In this document: positions 8,229 through 17,105 of the stretch, in pieces
Layout of the letters: each line of letters opens with the position of its first letter
Position numbering within the stretch: the stretch's first letter is position 1
Source: Alphaproteobacteria bacterium
GTDB lineage: Bacteria > Pseudomonadota > Alphaproteobacteria > Rhodospirillales > Magnetospirillaceae
DNA length: 34,717 bases
Direction of reading: 5' to 3'
Assembly (NCBI GenBank): GCA_015232025.1
Contig: JADGAL010000007.1
Location: forward strand, 1-34,717
Made by a program: the position numbers and the translations under genes
The notes under the pieces: model-generated
Seen by the model: only the letters and a program-made list of their open reading frames with translations
Told to the model about the DNA's origin: nothing
Database searches by the model: none

Positions 8229-9392
8229 ATGGTCATGAGGAAAGTGCTGCTGGTCGGGTGCGGTGCCGAGATCGGCTCGCTCCTCGTGACGATGGTGGAC
8301 CCGGCCCGCGACGGATTCCAGATCGGCGCCATTCTGACGCGCCCGATCAAGGCCGATCCCAAATACCCCGAACTCTCGTCCATCGATTCCCTGGTCGCCC
8401 GGATCGTCCTGGCGGACCCCCGCATGCTTGGCCAGGTTACCGTGGCGCGCGCGCCGGATCGCCTGGTGATCCGCGGAATTGAAATCCCCGTGCATTGGGG
8501 CGACGTGCTTTCGCTGGGATCGTTGGCGACCGGCCAGCGTTTCGACGCGTGCGTCCTGGCGACGTCGAAGACGCACATCAACGACAAGACGGTGATGGAA
8601 TCGCTGCTCTCGGTCGCCGAGGTGGTGGTGGGCGTCGCCGAGGCCGAGGGGCTGTGGGCCCTTTACCCGTCGCTCGACGGCGCTCCGGCGGCCCTGCTTC
8701 TCCGTCCGCCGGAACCGATCGGCGACCGCCGACTGTTCTGCCTGGGCTCGTGCCAGACCAATGGTTGGCAGGCGATCTGGCACGGCCTGCTCGCCGCCCT
8801 GGACCGGGCCGGCGTCGACGCGGTCCAAATGCGTGGCGCGGAGGTCGACATCGTTCATCCCGACACGCCCACCGGCCGCCTGGGCACCAAGTCCCTGTCG
8901 GCGCGCGAACAGGACCCGCGCAACAACCTGCGCCCCAGCTTCTCGCAAGTGGCCCTTTCGATGCGGCGCCTGCTGCCGGGAACGCACGGGTTGAACACCG
9001 TCTCGCTGCGCACCCTGACCATGCCGCCGGGCTTCCAGATCTGCCGCTTCTTCTTCGAGTACCGCCGCGAGGCCGGGCGACTGGATCGCTTGGCCATGCT
9101 GCGCGGTTATGGCGCGGTGGCCGAGCGGAGTCCGACCATCCTGCACCTCGCCGATCTGCCACTGGGCAGCCGTGGCTTCGAGTTCTGCGAAGCGGCCGCC
9201 GTGGTGCTGCCGCAGTCGCCCCTGTTCCAATTCCACGACGATCCCTTCGGCGCGGTCGGCCCCGGCGGCGCGCCGCTCAGCGAGATGATCGTCCAGGCCT
9301 ATGTCCACAACACGCGGGGCTACTGCCGCAGCGTCATCGAGGCGTTGCGCGGCCTGTTCTCCCCCGTCCCGCCCAAGATCTTCGCGCCGTGA
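8229..9392 (+). CDS. divergent GAPDH-fold protein
   Basis: ATG 8229 or 8235 after GGGAAGGA; KVLLVGCGAEIGSLLV N-terminus, SCQTN (cf. GAPDH SCTTN), RNNLRPSFSQVALSMRRLLPGTHG (cf. [21 protein letters not shown]), YVHNTRGYCRSVIEAL (cf. WYDNEYGYSNRVVDL). Confidence 0.6.
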   Translation: MVMRKVLLVGCGAEIGSLLVTMVDPARDGFQIGAILTRPIKADPKYPELSSIDSLVARIVLADPRMLGQVTVARAPDRLVIRGIEIPVHWGDVLSLGSLATGQRFDACVLATSKTHINDKTVMESLLSVAEVVVGVAEAEGLWALYPSLDGAPAALLLRPPEPIGDRRLFCLGSCQTNGWQAIWHGLLAALDRAGVDAVQMRGAEVDIVHPDTPTGRLGTKSLSAREQDPRNNLRPSFSQVALSMRRLLPGTHGLNTVSLRTLTMPPGFQICRFFFEYRREAGRLDRLAMLRGYGAVAERSPTILHLADLPLGSRGFEFCEAAAVVLPQSPLFQFHDDPFGAVGPGGAPLSEMIVQAYVHNTRGYCRSVIEALRGLFSPVPPKIFAP

Positions 9393-10528
9393 TGACCGTC
9401 GCCTCGCCTCCGCTGCGGCAATTGTCGTTCGCCAGCCACAAGGTGCTGAAGGACGGGTCGTGGATCGTGGTTCGGATCGATCTGCCGGACCTGCCGGTGA
9501 TCTGCAAGATCATCAAGGGCGACGCCGAAAAGCTGCGCCGCGAGGTGACCCGCATCGAAGCGCTGCGCGAGACCTTCCCGACCCTGGCCCAATTGATGCC
9601 GGCGATCGTCGGACAGGGCCATTTGCGGGGATGCATGCCCGAAGGCCGCCCCTATTATCTTCAGGAGTTCGTCGGCGGCACCACCCTTGGCGACGCCCTT
9701 CAGCAAGGCGGCGAGATCGCCACCGGGGCCCAGGCCATGCTGGGGCCGATCCTTCGCGCGCTGCTCGACCATGTCGACGAACATCGGCCGATCGAGATGG
9801 TCGATCCGCGCCAGTGGCTGTTCTCGTCCTTGACCCGCGCGCTGGACCGGCTGAAAGACCTGCCGGTGATCGACACGCTGGCGCGTGCCTCGTCCATCGT
9901 GATCAATGGCCGTCGCCGCGATGGCTTGGCCGCATGCTTGGCCAGACTTCTGCTGATGGCCGAGGCGATGCTGCCGGCCGACGCGATCACCGTGTCGGCC
10001 CTGGGCCATTGGAATTTCCATGCCCAGAACCTGATCCTGACCGACGAGAAGCCGACCGGCTTCGCCATCATCGACCCTGATTCCAGCCTGGAAACGTGCG
10101 ATCCGATGTTCGGCATCGCGCGGCTGCTCTATTCGTTCCCGCATGACGTGGCCGAACAGGGCGGCTATCGCCTGGTCACCGACCACCTGCTGCGCGACGA
10201 AATGCCCAACCCGCGTTTCGAGGTCGAATTCGGCTGGATCCACACCGCCATCGCCGCCTATGGCGCGCTTTATCACGGGCTGTTCGCGCCCGGACGGTTG
10301 CCGCGCGCCGTCGATCTCGACCGGCGGCTGGCCGATCCCGCCCAGGCCCTGCGGCTGCACCTGAACCTGCTGCTTTGCCTGATGCGGGGCGCGGCGGTCA
10401 ATCACGAGCCCGACTTCCAGGTGGTCGATGGCAATCTAAGGCATCTGCGCAACAACGGGGTGTTCCTGTATCTGCACGCCGTCGATCTGGCCAACACCCT
10501 GCTCGACACGTCGCGGGGGCGGCCGTGA
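9392..10528 (+). CDS. aminoglycoside-phosphotransferase/choline-kinase-fold protein
   Basis: ATGA overlap with upstream gene; ALGHWNFHAQNLILTDEKPTGFAIIDPDSSLETCDPMFGIARLLYSF resembles the HxDxxxxN...D-x-(D/E) APH catalytic region, with HWNFHAQN at the catalytic loop. Confidence 0.6.
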   Translation: MTVASPPLRQLSFASHKVLKDGSWIVVRIDLPDLPVICKIIKGDAEKLRREVTRIEALRETFPTLAQLMPAIVGQGHLRGCMPEGRPYYLQEFVGGTTLGDALQQGGEIATGAQAMLGPILRALLDHVDEHRPIEMVDPRQWLFSSLTRALDRLKDLPVIDTLARASSIVINGRRRDGLAACLARLLLMAEAMLPADAITVSALGHWNFHAQNLILTDEKPTGFAIIDPDSSLETCDPMFGIARLLYSFPHDVAEQGGYRLVTDHLLRDEMPNPRFEVEFGWIHTAIAAYGALYHGLFAPGRLPRAVDLDRRLADPAQALRLHLNLLLCLMRGAAVNHEPDFQVVDGNLRHLRNNGVFLYLHAVDLANTLLDTSRGRP

Positions 10529-11268
10529 CGGAACGCGCCGCGCTGGTCACCGGAGGCAGCAAGGGAATCGGGCGGGCCTGCGTCGAGGTCTTCGCCGCGC
10601 AAGGGGCGCAAGTGGCCTTCACTTGGCATTCCGACGCCCAGGCCGCCGCCGATCTGGAGGCCTGGGCGGCGCAGGCCGGCCATCGAGTGACCGGCATCCG
10701 TTCGGACGCCCGCGACCCCGCCGCCTACGCGCCCTTGCGCGATGCGGTGCGCGCCTTCACCGGCGGGCGGCTGGACGTGCTGGTCAACAATGCGGGCGAC
10801 GCCATCCGCCGGTCGAGCTTCGCCGCGTCCGACGACGCGCTGTGGACCGACAGCCTGACGCTGAACCTGATGTCCGCGGTGCGCGCCTGCCACGCCTTCC
10901 TTGATCTGCTGAAGGCGTCAAAGGCCGGCGTGGTGGTCAACGTCTCGTCAATCGCCGCCGTCACCACCGGGGCCGGCGATTCCCTGCATTACGGCGTCGC
11001 CAAGGCGGCGCTCGACACCTTCACCAAGGGTCTGGCGCGCGAGACGGATGGCGGCGCGCTGCGGGTGGTCGGGGTGGCGCCGAGCGCCATCGCCACAGAT
11101 TTCCAGACCCGCCTTTCGTCGACCGAGCGTCTGGACCGGATCATCGCCCAGACCCCGGCCGGGCGCATCGGCACGGCCGAGGAGGTCGGCGCCGTGATCG
11201 CCTTTCTGGCCTCGCCGCTTGCCGGCTATATTAGCGGCGCGATTCTGCCGATCACCGGCGGCCGCTAG
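10525..11268 (+). CDS. classical SDR oxidoreductase
   Basis: GTGA overlap; VTGGSKGIGRA, NNAGD, NVSSIAA...YGVAK (YxxxK). Confidence 0.92.
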   Translation: MTERAALVTGGSKGIGRACVEVFAAQGAQVAFTWHSDAQAAADLEAWAAQAGHRVTGIRSDARDPAAYAPLRDAVRAFTGGRLDVLVNNAGDAIRRSSFAASDDALWTDSLTLNLMSAVRACHAFLDLLKASKAGVVVNVSSIAAVTTGAGDSLHYGVAKAALDTFTKGLARETDGGALRVVGVAPSAIATDFQTRLSSTERLDRIIAQTPAGRIGTAEEVGAVIAFLASPLAGYISGAILPITGGR

Positions 11269-11289
11269 GTCTTGGATAGGGAGAAGACG

Positions 11290-12285
11290 GTGCAAGAAAC
11301 CAGAGTGGCCGTCATTGGCAGCGGATCGTTTTCCGGTTCGGACTTCGTCGATCTTCTGCTGGAGGATCCGTCGATGCGGGTTCTCGGCCTAAGCAGGTCG
11401 CCGGAATCCCATCCGGTGTTCCTGCCCCACCTGCGCCATGGCACCGATCGCTACACGTTCCGCCAAGCCCATCTGGTCTCGGAGATGGAGCGGGTGATCG
11501 CCGCCCTGGACGCGTTCGAGCCGCATTACGTGGTGAACTTCGCCGCCCAGGGCGAGGTGCGATCCAGCTTCGACCATCCGGTCGAATATTTCCGCACCAA
11601 CACCCTGGCCATGATCGAACTGAGCGAGGCCCTGCGGCGGCGGTCGTGGCTGCGCAAATACGTCCACATCTCGACGCCCGAGATCTACGGCACCTGCGAC
11701 CATGCGGTGACCGAAAACCAGCCGATGAATCCCAGCTCGCCTTATGCCGCCTCGAAGGCCGGCGCCGACATGTTCAACGGCGTGCTGCACCGGACGGCGG
11801 ACTTTCCGGTGTCGTGGGTGCGGGCGACCAATGTGTACGGCGCCCACCAGCAGCTTTACCGCATCATGCCGCGCACGGCGATCTATCGGAAGCTGGGACG
11901 GATCCTGCGTCTGGACGGCGGCGGCGTGGCGGTCAAATCCTACATCCACATCCGCGACGTCTCGCGCGGCGAATTGGCCGTGATGCTGCGCGGCCGGCCC
12001 GGTCAAGTCTACCATCTTTCGCCCGACGGCGGTATCTCGATCCGCGAGGTGGTCGAGATGATCTGCCGCATGGCCGGCGCCGACTTCGCCAGCTCGGTCG
12101 AGATCGGCCCCGAGCGGCCGGGCCAGGACAAGGCCTATGTGCTGGATTCCACCCTGGCGCGAACCGAACTGGACTGGGCGCCGCGCATTTCGTTCGAAGA
12201 GGGCGTGCGCGCGCTGGTCGACTGGGTCGAGACCAACTGGGAAATCATCCGCACTCTGCCCCTGGATTACGAGTTCCGGCCGTAA
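11290..12285 (+). CDS. NAD-dependent epimerase/dehydratase, nucleotide-sugar 4,6-dehydratase-like
   Basis: GTG 11290 preceded by AGGGAG (TTG 11272 is an alternative); VIGSGSFSGSDFV, VNFAAQGEV, HISTPEIYG, NPSSPYAASKAGADM, RATNVYG, HIRDVSRG. Confidence 0.8.
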   Translation: MQETRVAVIGSGSFSGSDFVDLLLEDPSMRVLGLSRSPESHPVFLPHLRHGTDRYTFRQAHLVSEMERVIAALDAFEPHYVVNFAAQGEVRSSFDHPVEYFRTNTLAMIELSEALRRRSWLRKYVHISTPEIYGTCDHAVTENQPMNPSSPYAASKAGADMFNGVLHRTADFPVSWVRATNVYGAHQQLYRIMPRTAIYRKLGRILRLDGGGVAVKSYIHIRDVSRGELAVMLRGRPGQVYHLSPDGGISIREVVEMICRMAGADFASSVEIGPERPGQDKAYVLDSTLARTELDWAPRISFEEGVRALVDWVETNWEIIRTLPLDYEFRP

Positions 12286-12295
12286 GGAGCCCATC

Positions 12296-13357
12296 GTGAC
12301 CGCATTGCCCACCACCACCACCGCCGCCGTCCTGGTCGCACAAGGGGCGCCGCTCGAAATCCACGAACTGGAGATTCCCCCCCTGAAGGAGGGGCAGGTT
12401 CTGGTGTCGATCGCCCATTCCGGCATCTGCCACACCCAGTTGGGCGAAGTGCGCGGCAAGCGAGGCCCCGATCCCTGGCTGCCCCATTGCCTGGGCCACG
12501 AGGGCGGCGGCACCGTGCTGGCGATCGGTCCGGGCGTGACCCGCGTGGCGGCCGGCGACCGGGTCGTGGTCTCGTGGATCCGGGGCCCCGGCATGGCCGC
12601 CCCCGGCGCGATCTATCAGGCCGCCGGCCTGGGCAAGGTCAATTCCGGCCCCGCCAACACCTTCATGACGACCTCGGTGGTGGCCGAGAACCGGCTGACC
12701 GCGCTGCCGCCCGACTTCCCGCTCGACGTCGCGGCGCTGCTGGGTTGCGCCGTGCCCACCGGGGCGGGCACCGTGCTGAAGACGGCCGGCGCCAAGGCGG
12801 GCGAGAGCCTGGCCGTGTTCGGACTGGGCGGAGTGGGGCTGAGCGCGATGATCGCCGGGGTCTATGCCGGCTGCGCGCCGATCATCGCCGTGGACGTGGT
12901 CGCGGCCAAGCTGGACGTGGCCCGGCGGCTGGGCGCCACCCATGTCGTCGACGCCTCGCGGACCGACGCCGCCGCCGCGGTGCGCGAAATCACCGGCGGC
13001 AAGGGCGTCGCGGTGGCGATCGAGGCGGCCGGAGCGCCCAAGGCCATGGAAAGCGCCTACGCCGCCACCCTGGTCGCGGGTGGCCGCACCGTGCTGGCCG
13101 GCAACTTGCCGCATCAGGCGACCATCACCATCGACCCCTTCCCGCTTTTGCTGGGCCGCAAACTGCTGGGCGGCGGCGGCGACAGCGCGCCGGCCGAGGA
13201 CATCCCGCGCTACATCGAGGCCCACCAAGTCGGCCGGATGCCGCTTGAGGGCCTGATCAGCCACCGCTTCGGCCTCGAAGACATCAATCGCGCCATGGAC
13301 ATGCTGGAACGCGGCGAGGTGACGCGGGCCATCGTCTCGATGACGGGCGACCGATGA
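12296..13357 (+). CDS. zinc-type alcohol dehydrogenase (MDR family), no structural-zinc cysteine cluster
   Basis: AAGGAGcccatcGTG; SGICHTQLGE, LGHEGGGTV, GCAVPTGAGTVL, GLGGVGLSAM cofactor motif. Confidence 0.9.
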   Translation: MTALPTTTTAAVLVAQGAPLEIHELEIPPLKEGQVLVSIAHSGICHTQLGEVRGKRGPDPWLPHCLGHEGGGTVLAIGPGVTRVAAGDRVVVSWIRGPGMAAPGAIYQAAGLGKVNSGPANTFMTTSVVAENRLTALPPDFPLDVAALLGCAVPTGAGTVLKTAGAKAGESLAVFGLGGVGLSAMIAGVYAGCAPIIAVDVVAAKLDVARRLGATHVVDASRTDAAAAVREITGGKGVAVAIEAAGAPKAMESAYAATLVAGGRTVLAGNLPHQATITIDPFPLLLGRKLLGGGGDSAPAEDIPRYIEAHQVGRMPLEGLISHRFGLEDINRAMDMLERGEVTRAIVSMTGDR

Positions 13358-14130
13358 GCGGCGACGCCCTGGCCGGCAGGCGCGTCCTGGTCACCGGCGC
13401 CTCGAAGGGGTTGGGCCGGGTGGCGGCCGAAGCTTTCGCGGCGGCCGGCGCGCGGGTGCTGGGAGCCGGCCGCAGCGCCGACAAGCTGAACGATCTTCTC
13501 GCCACCCTGGATCCGGCGGGCGGCCACGCGATCTTCGCGGTCGATCTGCTGACCCAGGCGGGGGTCGCCGCCCTGGCGGCGTTCGGGCAAGAGCGCTTCG
13601 GCGGCTTCGACGTGATCCTGCACGCCCTGGGCGGCGGCTATGGCTTCCGCGACCCCCTGCCGAGTTGGGAGCAGTTCGAAACACTGCATCGCCTCAATCT
13701 GGGCGCGGGCGCCGAGTTGAACCGGCTGCTGGTCCCCGGCATGGCCGAGGCCGGCGGCGGGCGTATCATCCATGTCGGCTCGGTGGCATCGACCGACGCC
13801 ATCGCCTCGGTCGGCTACACCACCATCAAGGCGGCGCTCTCGGGCTATGTCCGCACCCTGGGGCGCGCCATGGCGCCACGCGGCGTCGTCGTCACCGGCA
13901 TCCTCCCCGGCGCCTTCTACGCCCCCGAGAATTCGTGGCGACGCATCGAGGCGACCAAACCGGAGGTGGTCGCCGATTTCGTGCGCGAACGCCTGCCGCG
14001 TGGCTATATTGCCGAGGCGGCCGAGATCGTTCCGCTGATGCTGTTTCTGGCCGGCCCCGGCGCCTCGATGATGGGTGGCGCGCTGGTGCCGATCGATGCC
14101 GGCGAAGCGGTCGCCCATGTCGGCCCGTGA
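13354..14130 (+). CDS. classical SDR oxidoreductase
   Basis: ATGA overlap; VTGASKGLGRV, HVGSVAS...YTTIK (YxxxK). Confidence 0.92.
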   Translation: MSGDALAGRRVLVTGASKGLGRVAAEAFAAAGARVLGAGRSADKLNDLLATLDPAGGHAIFAVDLLTQAGVAALAAFGQERFGGFDVILHALGGGYGFRDPLPSWEQFETLHRLNLGAGAELNRLLVPGMAEAGGGRIIHVGSVASTDAIASVGYTTIKAALSGYVRTLGRAMAPRGVVVTGILPGAFYAPENSWRRIEATKPEVVADFVRERLPRGYIAEAAEIVPLMLFLAGPGASMMGGALVPIDAGEAVAHVGP

Positions 14131-14137
14131 GGATGGA

Positions 14138-14827
14138 ATGATGGAACATTACGACATCGGCTATTTCGACCCGACGGTCGATCGCCGCATACCACGCGGT
14201 TTCCGCACGCTGAAGCAGCGGCTGATCGCCTTCGAGCTGGGCCGCGAGTACTACGACGGCGCGCGCGAGAACGGCTATGGCGGGTTCCGCTATGATGGCC
14301 GCTGGGCCCGGCTGCTGCCGCCGATCATCGAGCGCTACGGCCTGACCGCGTCCTCGTCGGTGCTCGACCTTGGATGCAAGAAGGGCTTCTTCATGCACGA
14401 CTTGGCCGAGGCGCTGCCCGGAATCACGGTCAAGGGAGTGGAAAACCACCCCTACCCGATCGAGACCGCGATGCCCTCGGTGCGCGACCGCATGACCCTC
14501 GCTCCCTACGAGGCATTGCCCTTCGCGGATGGGGCCTTCGACTTCGTCATGGCGTTCTCGGCCGTCTACATGCTCAATCTGGGCGGCGTCGCGCAAGCTT
14601 TGCGCGAGATTCAGCGGGTGAGCGGGGGGCGTTCCTACGTCACCCTGGGCGCCTACGAGACCGACGAGCAGAAAGAGATCTTCATGAACTGGACGCTTCT
14701 CGGCACCACCGTCCTGCATGTCGACGAGTGGCGCCGCGTAATGGAATGGGCGGGCTATACGGGCGATTACTTTTTCACCACGCCCAAAGCCCTGAACGTG
14801 TCCTTCGCCGAAGAGGCCGGCCAATGA
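14138..14827 (+). CDS. class I SAM-dependent methyltransferase
   Basis: VLDLGCKKGFFMHDLAE, VKGVENHPYPIE, LPFADGAFDFVMAFSAVYML. Start at 14138 or 14141. Confidence 0.85.
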   Translation: MMEHYDIGYFDPTVDRRIPRGFRTLKQRLIAFELGREYYDGARENGYGGFRYDGRWARLLPPIIERYGLTASSSVLDLGCKKGFFMHDLAEALPGITVKGVENHPYPIETAMPSVRDRMTLAPYEALPFADGAFDFVMAFSAVYMLNLGGVAQALREIQRVSGGRSYVTLGAYETDEQKEIFMNWTLLGTTVLHVDEWRRVMEWAGYTGDYFFTTPKALNVSFAEEAGQ

Positions 14828-16626
14828 AACTCGCTGAATACGTCGCCGATTTCATCGCCAAGCTGGGTGTGGGCCAAGTGTTCGGCGTCACCGGCGGCGG
14901 CGCCATGCATCTCAACGACGCCATGGGCGGCCATCCCGACCTGGAATTCGTCGTCACCCATCAAGAGCAATCGGCCGCAATGGCCGCCGAGGCCCACGCC
15001 CGGATGACCGGCCGCATCGGCGTTTGCCACGTCACCACCGGCCCCGGCGGCACCAATGCCATCACCGGGGTGGCCGGCGCCTGGATCGATTCCATTCCCA
15101 TGCTGGTGGTGTCGGGCCAAGTGACCACCGGCACGATGATCGCGGGCGCCCAACTGCGCCAATTGGGCGTCCAGGAGATCGACATCATTCCGATGGTCCG
15201 CCCGATCACCAAATACGCGGTGACGGTGACCGAGCCGGGGATGATCCGCCACCACCTCGAAAAGGCGGTCCATCTGGCCACCACCGGCCGGCCGGGGCCG
15301 GTGTGGATCGACCTGCCGCTGGATGTCACGAACGAGCGGATCGAGCCCGCCTCGCTGCCCGGCTACACGCCCGAGCGGAGCCCGGTCCGTCCCGCCGCGC
15401 ATTTCGAGCGCCGGTTGGCCGAATGCGTGCGCATGCTGGGCGAGGCCAAGCGGCCGGTGCTGATCGCCGGCAACGGCATCCGCCTAGCCGGCGCGGTGGC
15501 CGAGTTCGGCGCGATCGTCGAACGGCTGCGCATCCCGGTGATCACCTCTTGGAACGCCAGCGATCTGATCGATTCCGGCCATCCCTGCCATGCCGGCCGG
15601 GCCGGCCTGTTCGGCGACCGGGCGGGCAACTTCACCGTCCAGAACGCCGACCTGCTGCTGATCGTCGGCTCGCGCATGTCGATCCCGCAGACCGGGCACA
15701 ACACCGCCCAGTTCGCCCCCCATGCCCGCCAGATCGTGGTGGACGTGGACGAGAACGAACTGATGAAGCCGACGCTGCGACCGGACGTGGCGATGGCGGC
15801 CGACGCCAAGGTGTTCCTGACGGCCCTGCTGGCGCGCGGCGACGCGATCGGCCGCGACAAGGGCGTCGACGGCTGGCTGGAGACGGTCGCCGACTGGCGG
15901 CGCCGCTATCCGGTGGTGCTGGACGAGTACCGCACCCTGCCCAGCCAAGTGAACTCGTTCCATTTCATCGACCGTTTGGCCGATCGCCTGCCGTCCGACG
16001 CCGTGGTGGTCACCGACATGGGGACCAGCTTCACCTGCACCATGCAGACCTTCGCCATCAAGAAGGGCCAGCGCCTATTCACGTCGAGCGGACTGGCCTC
16101 GATGGGCTTTGGCCTGCCGGGGGCGATTGGCGCCTGCTACGCGGCCGGCCGGCGCCAAGTGATCTGCGTCAGCGGCGACGGCGGCTTGATGTTCAATGTG
16201 CAGGAACTGCAAACCCTGGCCCACAACAAGCTGCCGGTGGTGCTGTTCGTGCTGGCCAATCGCGGCTATCTGACGATGAAGCTGATGCAGCACAATCACT
16301 TCGGCCGCTTCGTCGGCTCCGAGCCAAGCTCGGGAGTCAGTTGCCCCGACTTCGTCGAGCTGGCCAAGGCGTTCGGGATTCCGGGCCTCCACATCCGCTC
16401 GAACCGGGATCTGGACGAGCATCTCGACGCGATCCTGGCCAGCGACGGCCCGATGGTTTGCGAGATCGAGATGCCCGAGATGCAGCCGCTGATTCCGCGC
16501 GTGCAGACCATGAAGGGTCCGGACGGCCGGCTACTTCCGACGCCTATGGAGGACATGTACCCATTCCTCGACCGCGCCGAGTTGCGCGCCAACATGGTGG
16601 CGGCCCAGGCCGCCGAAGCGGAGTGA
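14824..16626 (+). CDS. thiamine-diphosphate-dependent enzyme, acetolactate-synthase-like
   Basis: ATGA overlap; FGVTGGGAMHLNDAM, HQEQSAAMAAEAHAR catalytic Glu, TTGPGGTNAITGVAGAW, GDGGLMFNVQELQTLAHNKLPVVLFVLANRGY ThDP motif. Confidence 0.93.
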   Translation: MKLAEYVADFIAKLGVGQVFGVTGGGAMHLNDAMGGHPDLEFVVTHQEQSAAMAAEAHARMTGRIGVCHVTTGPGGTNAITGVAGAWIDSIPMLVVSGQVTTGTMIAGAQLRQLGVQEIDIIPMVRPITKYAVTVTEPGMIRHHLEKAVHLATTGRPGPVWIDLPLDVTNERIEPASLPGYTPERSPVRPAAHFERRLAECVRMLGEAKRPVLIAGNGIRLAGAVAEFGAIVERLRIPVITSWNASDLIDSGHPCHAGRAGLFGDRAGNFTVQNADLLLIVGSRMSIPQTGHNTAQFAPHARQIVVDVDENELMKPTLRPDVAMAADAKVFLTALLARGDAIGRDKGVDGWLETVADWRRRYPVVLDEYRTLPSQVNSFHFIDRLADRLPSDAVVVTDMGTSFTCTMQTFAIKKGQRLFTSSGLASMGFGLPGAIGACYAAGRRQVICVSGDGGLMFNVQELQTLAHNKLPVVLFVLANRGYLTMKLMQHNHFGRFVGSEPSSGVSCPDFVELAKAFGIPGLHIRSNRDLDEHLDAILASDGPMVCEIEMPEMQPLIPRVQTMKGPDGRLLPTPMEDMYPFLDRAELRANMVAAQAAEAE

Positions 16627-17066
16627 GCGGCGCGCGGGAGCGCGAGGCGGCGGTGATCCTGCCCCGCCGCGACGGGCGCATCCTGATGCAGTTGCGCGAC
16701 GAGAAGGAAAGCATCGTCTTTCCGGGCTCGTGGGGCTATTTCGGCGGAACCATCGAACCGGGCGAAACCCCGGAACAGGCGGCCCGCCGCGAACTGGCCG
16801 AGGAGACCGGCCTCGAGGCGACCCACTTGCGGCCCATCGGACATTTTCCGCGCCTGCGCGACGAAATGCCGGCCATCCACGCCTTCGGTTGCGAACTCGA
16901 CCGGCCAGCCGAGACGATCGAGCTTCGCGAAGGCATGGATTTCGCGCTGGTGTCCGTCGAGGACATACGAGCGGGCCGCCTGTACTCGCCGAACCTGGGG
17001 CGGTCCTTTCCCGTGGTGAACGAGCCGTTCATGATGACCCTGTTCGCTGCCGGTTTGACATGGTAA
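16623..17066 (+). CDS. Nudix hydrolase
   Basis: GTGA overlap; complete Nudix box GTIEPGETPEQAARRELAEETGL. Confidence 0.92.
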   Translation: MSGAREREAAVILPRRDGRILMQLRDEKESIVFPGSWGYFGGTIEPGETPEQAARRELAEETGLEATHLRPIGHFPRLRDEMPAIHAFGCELDRPAETIELREGMDFALVSVEDIRAGRLYSPNLGRSFPVVNEPFMMTLFAAGLTW

Positions 17067-17105
17067 CGTCGGCCAGCGCGGGCAAATGCAAGAGAGGGTA
17101 ACCAG

